DNA of 60,686 nucleotides. Origin: Planctomycetota bacterium. GTDB taxonomy: Bacteria; Planctomycetota; B15-G4. Positions within the stretch are counted from its first letter, which is position 1, and each line of letters starts with the position of its first letter. Below the pieces are notes generated by a model. It was not told where the DNA came from and did not search any database. It saw only the letters and a program-made list of their open reading frames with translations. The stretch covers positions 1 through 60,686 of the forward strand of contig QNBX01000007.1 of NCBI GenBank assembly GCA_003644265.1, written 5' to 3'. The position numbers and the translations under genes are program-made. Of the stretch, positions 60,311 through 60,686 are shown piece by piece.

Positions 60311-60686
60311 ATGGCCAAGAAGACGACCATGAAGAAGACCGCCAAGAAGACGAGAGCAGCGAAGCAGACGCTGGCAACCAAGGCCGCAGCACGAAAAAAG
60401 GCAGCCTCGGCCGCTCGTTCTTCGGCCAAGCCCGGCTCCAGATCCAAGGCGGCCAGCAAGGCCAAGCCGGCGAGTCGGAGGACGTCCGCCCGGAGAGCCG
60501 CTTCGAGCGCCGCCAAGCCGCGCAAGCCGGCCAAGAGCACCAAGGCGGTCAAGAGCACCAAAGCAGCCAAGGGCACCAAGGCGGCCAAGGGCACCAAGGC
60601 GGCCAGGGGCACCAAGGCGGCCAGGGGCACCAAGGCAGCCAGGGGCACCAAGGCAGCCAGGGGCACCAAGGCAGCCAGGGGCACCA
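60311..60686 (+). CDS. Histone H1-like Lys/Ala-rich DNA-binding protein (partial, 3' end outside window)
   Basis: 125 residues seen, cut off at the window edge. The sequence is almost entirely Lys, Ala, Arg, Thr, Ser, Pro and Gly: [20 protein letters not shown] and then repeated [12 protein letters not shown]. It resembles the lysine-rich tails of eukaryotic H1 and the bacterial H1-like (HC1/AlgP-type) nucleoid proteins. Codons AAG, GCA, AGA and AGG are used more than in neighbours, consistent with a repeat-driven origin. No Shine-Dalgarno at good spacing. Likely binds DNA or RNA. Whether a folded domain follows cannot be seen. Confidence 0.85.
   Translation, partial: MAKKTTMKKTAKKTRAAKQTLATKAAARKKAASAARSSAKPGSRSKAASKAKPASRRTSARRAASSAAKPRKPAKSTKAVKSTKAAKGTKAAKGTKAARGTKAARGTKAARGTKAARGTKAARGT
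60533..60686 (+). repeat. 18-bp tandem repeat in the H1-like gene
   Basis: At least eight 18-bp units, beginning with AAGAGCACCAAGGCGGTC and passing to the AGGGGCACCAAGGCAGCC type, running out at the window edge. They encode (K/R)(S/G)TKA(V/A). Confidence 0.93.

Noticed and set aside
60238..60684. 148-codon leucine-rich minus-strand frame opposite the H1-like gene
   Set aside because: It is the reverse of the lysine repeat (LAALVP repeated); repeat-driven, with no start signal.

Overview
The window is about 60.7 kb of very GC-rich bacterial chromosome, densely packed with genes on both strands. I saw no rRNA, tRNA, CRISPR array or complete insertion sequence. Several genes point to a Planctomycetota-type bacterium. 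These are a PVC-type heme-binding (CxxCH) beta-propeller protein fused to a DUF1080 domain, an FG-GAP repeat exoprotein, large secreted multidomain proteins with malectin, TIG and Kelch-like parts, STAS and SpoIIE-type signalling proteins, and a Lys/Ala-rich histone H1-like protein. This placement is an inference from gene content, because no marker rRNA is present.

Layout. 1-1014: 3' part cut off, FG-GAP exoprotein (minus). 1334-7286: a mutasome cassette imuA-imuB-dnaE2 (plus), with a candidate promoter at 1176-1205 and a separate 12-bp in-frame tandem repeat array in each of its three genes. 7372-8334: metallopeptidase-like lipoprotein. 8356-11773: gatC-gatA-gatB (minus, overlapping) for the tRNA-dependent amidotransferase. 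12027-13392: membrane protein and ComF. 13414-16047: two STAS proteins divergent from a GAF-PP2C phosphatase, i.e. a partial partner-switching module, followed by dihydroorotase. 17490-31126: secreted and surface polysaccharide-related genes (PVC/DUF1080 protein, DUF5060-type glycoside hydrolase, GT-C glycosyltransferase, 1671-aa Kelch/sorbosone-dehydrogenase-like exoprotein). 31269-36464: polA, a lipoprotein and an NSS-family Na+ symporter. 36548-41469: a NERD-kinase with an altered DFG motif, an LCAT-like lipase, and a sensor protein with a partly degenerate SpoIIE domain. 41477-45237: an NhaC-type antiporter and an MFS transporter. 45446-49161: coiled-coil membrane protein, asnS, an M48-like protein without HExxH, and epmA. 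49326-55038: exoprotein, NIL-domain protein, zinc-ribbon membrane protein and a large secreted protein. 55352-60190: uvrB-uvrC and a Xer recombinase. 60311 to the window end: the H1-like gene, cut off at the edge.

How the genes work together. DNA repair and replication genes recur (imuA-imuB-dnaE2, polA, uvrB-uvrC, xer). asnS together with gatCAB suggests that the amidotransferase here mainly makes Gln-tRNA. Two separate signalling groups (STAS/PP2C, and kinase plus sensor-phosphatase) contain domains whose catalytic motifs are intact in some members and altered in others. Four genes have a -10-like hexamer 7-9 bases before the start codon and no Shine-Dalgarno, which suggests leaderless mRNAs.
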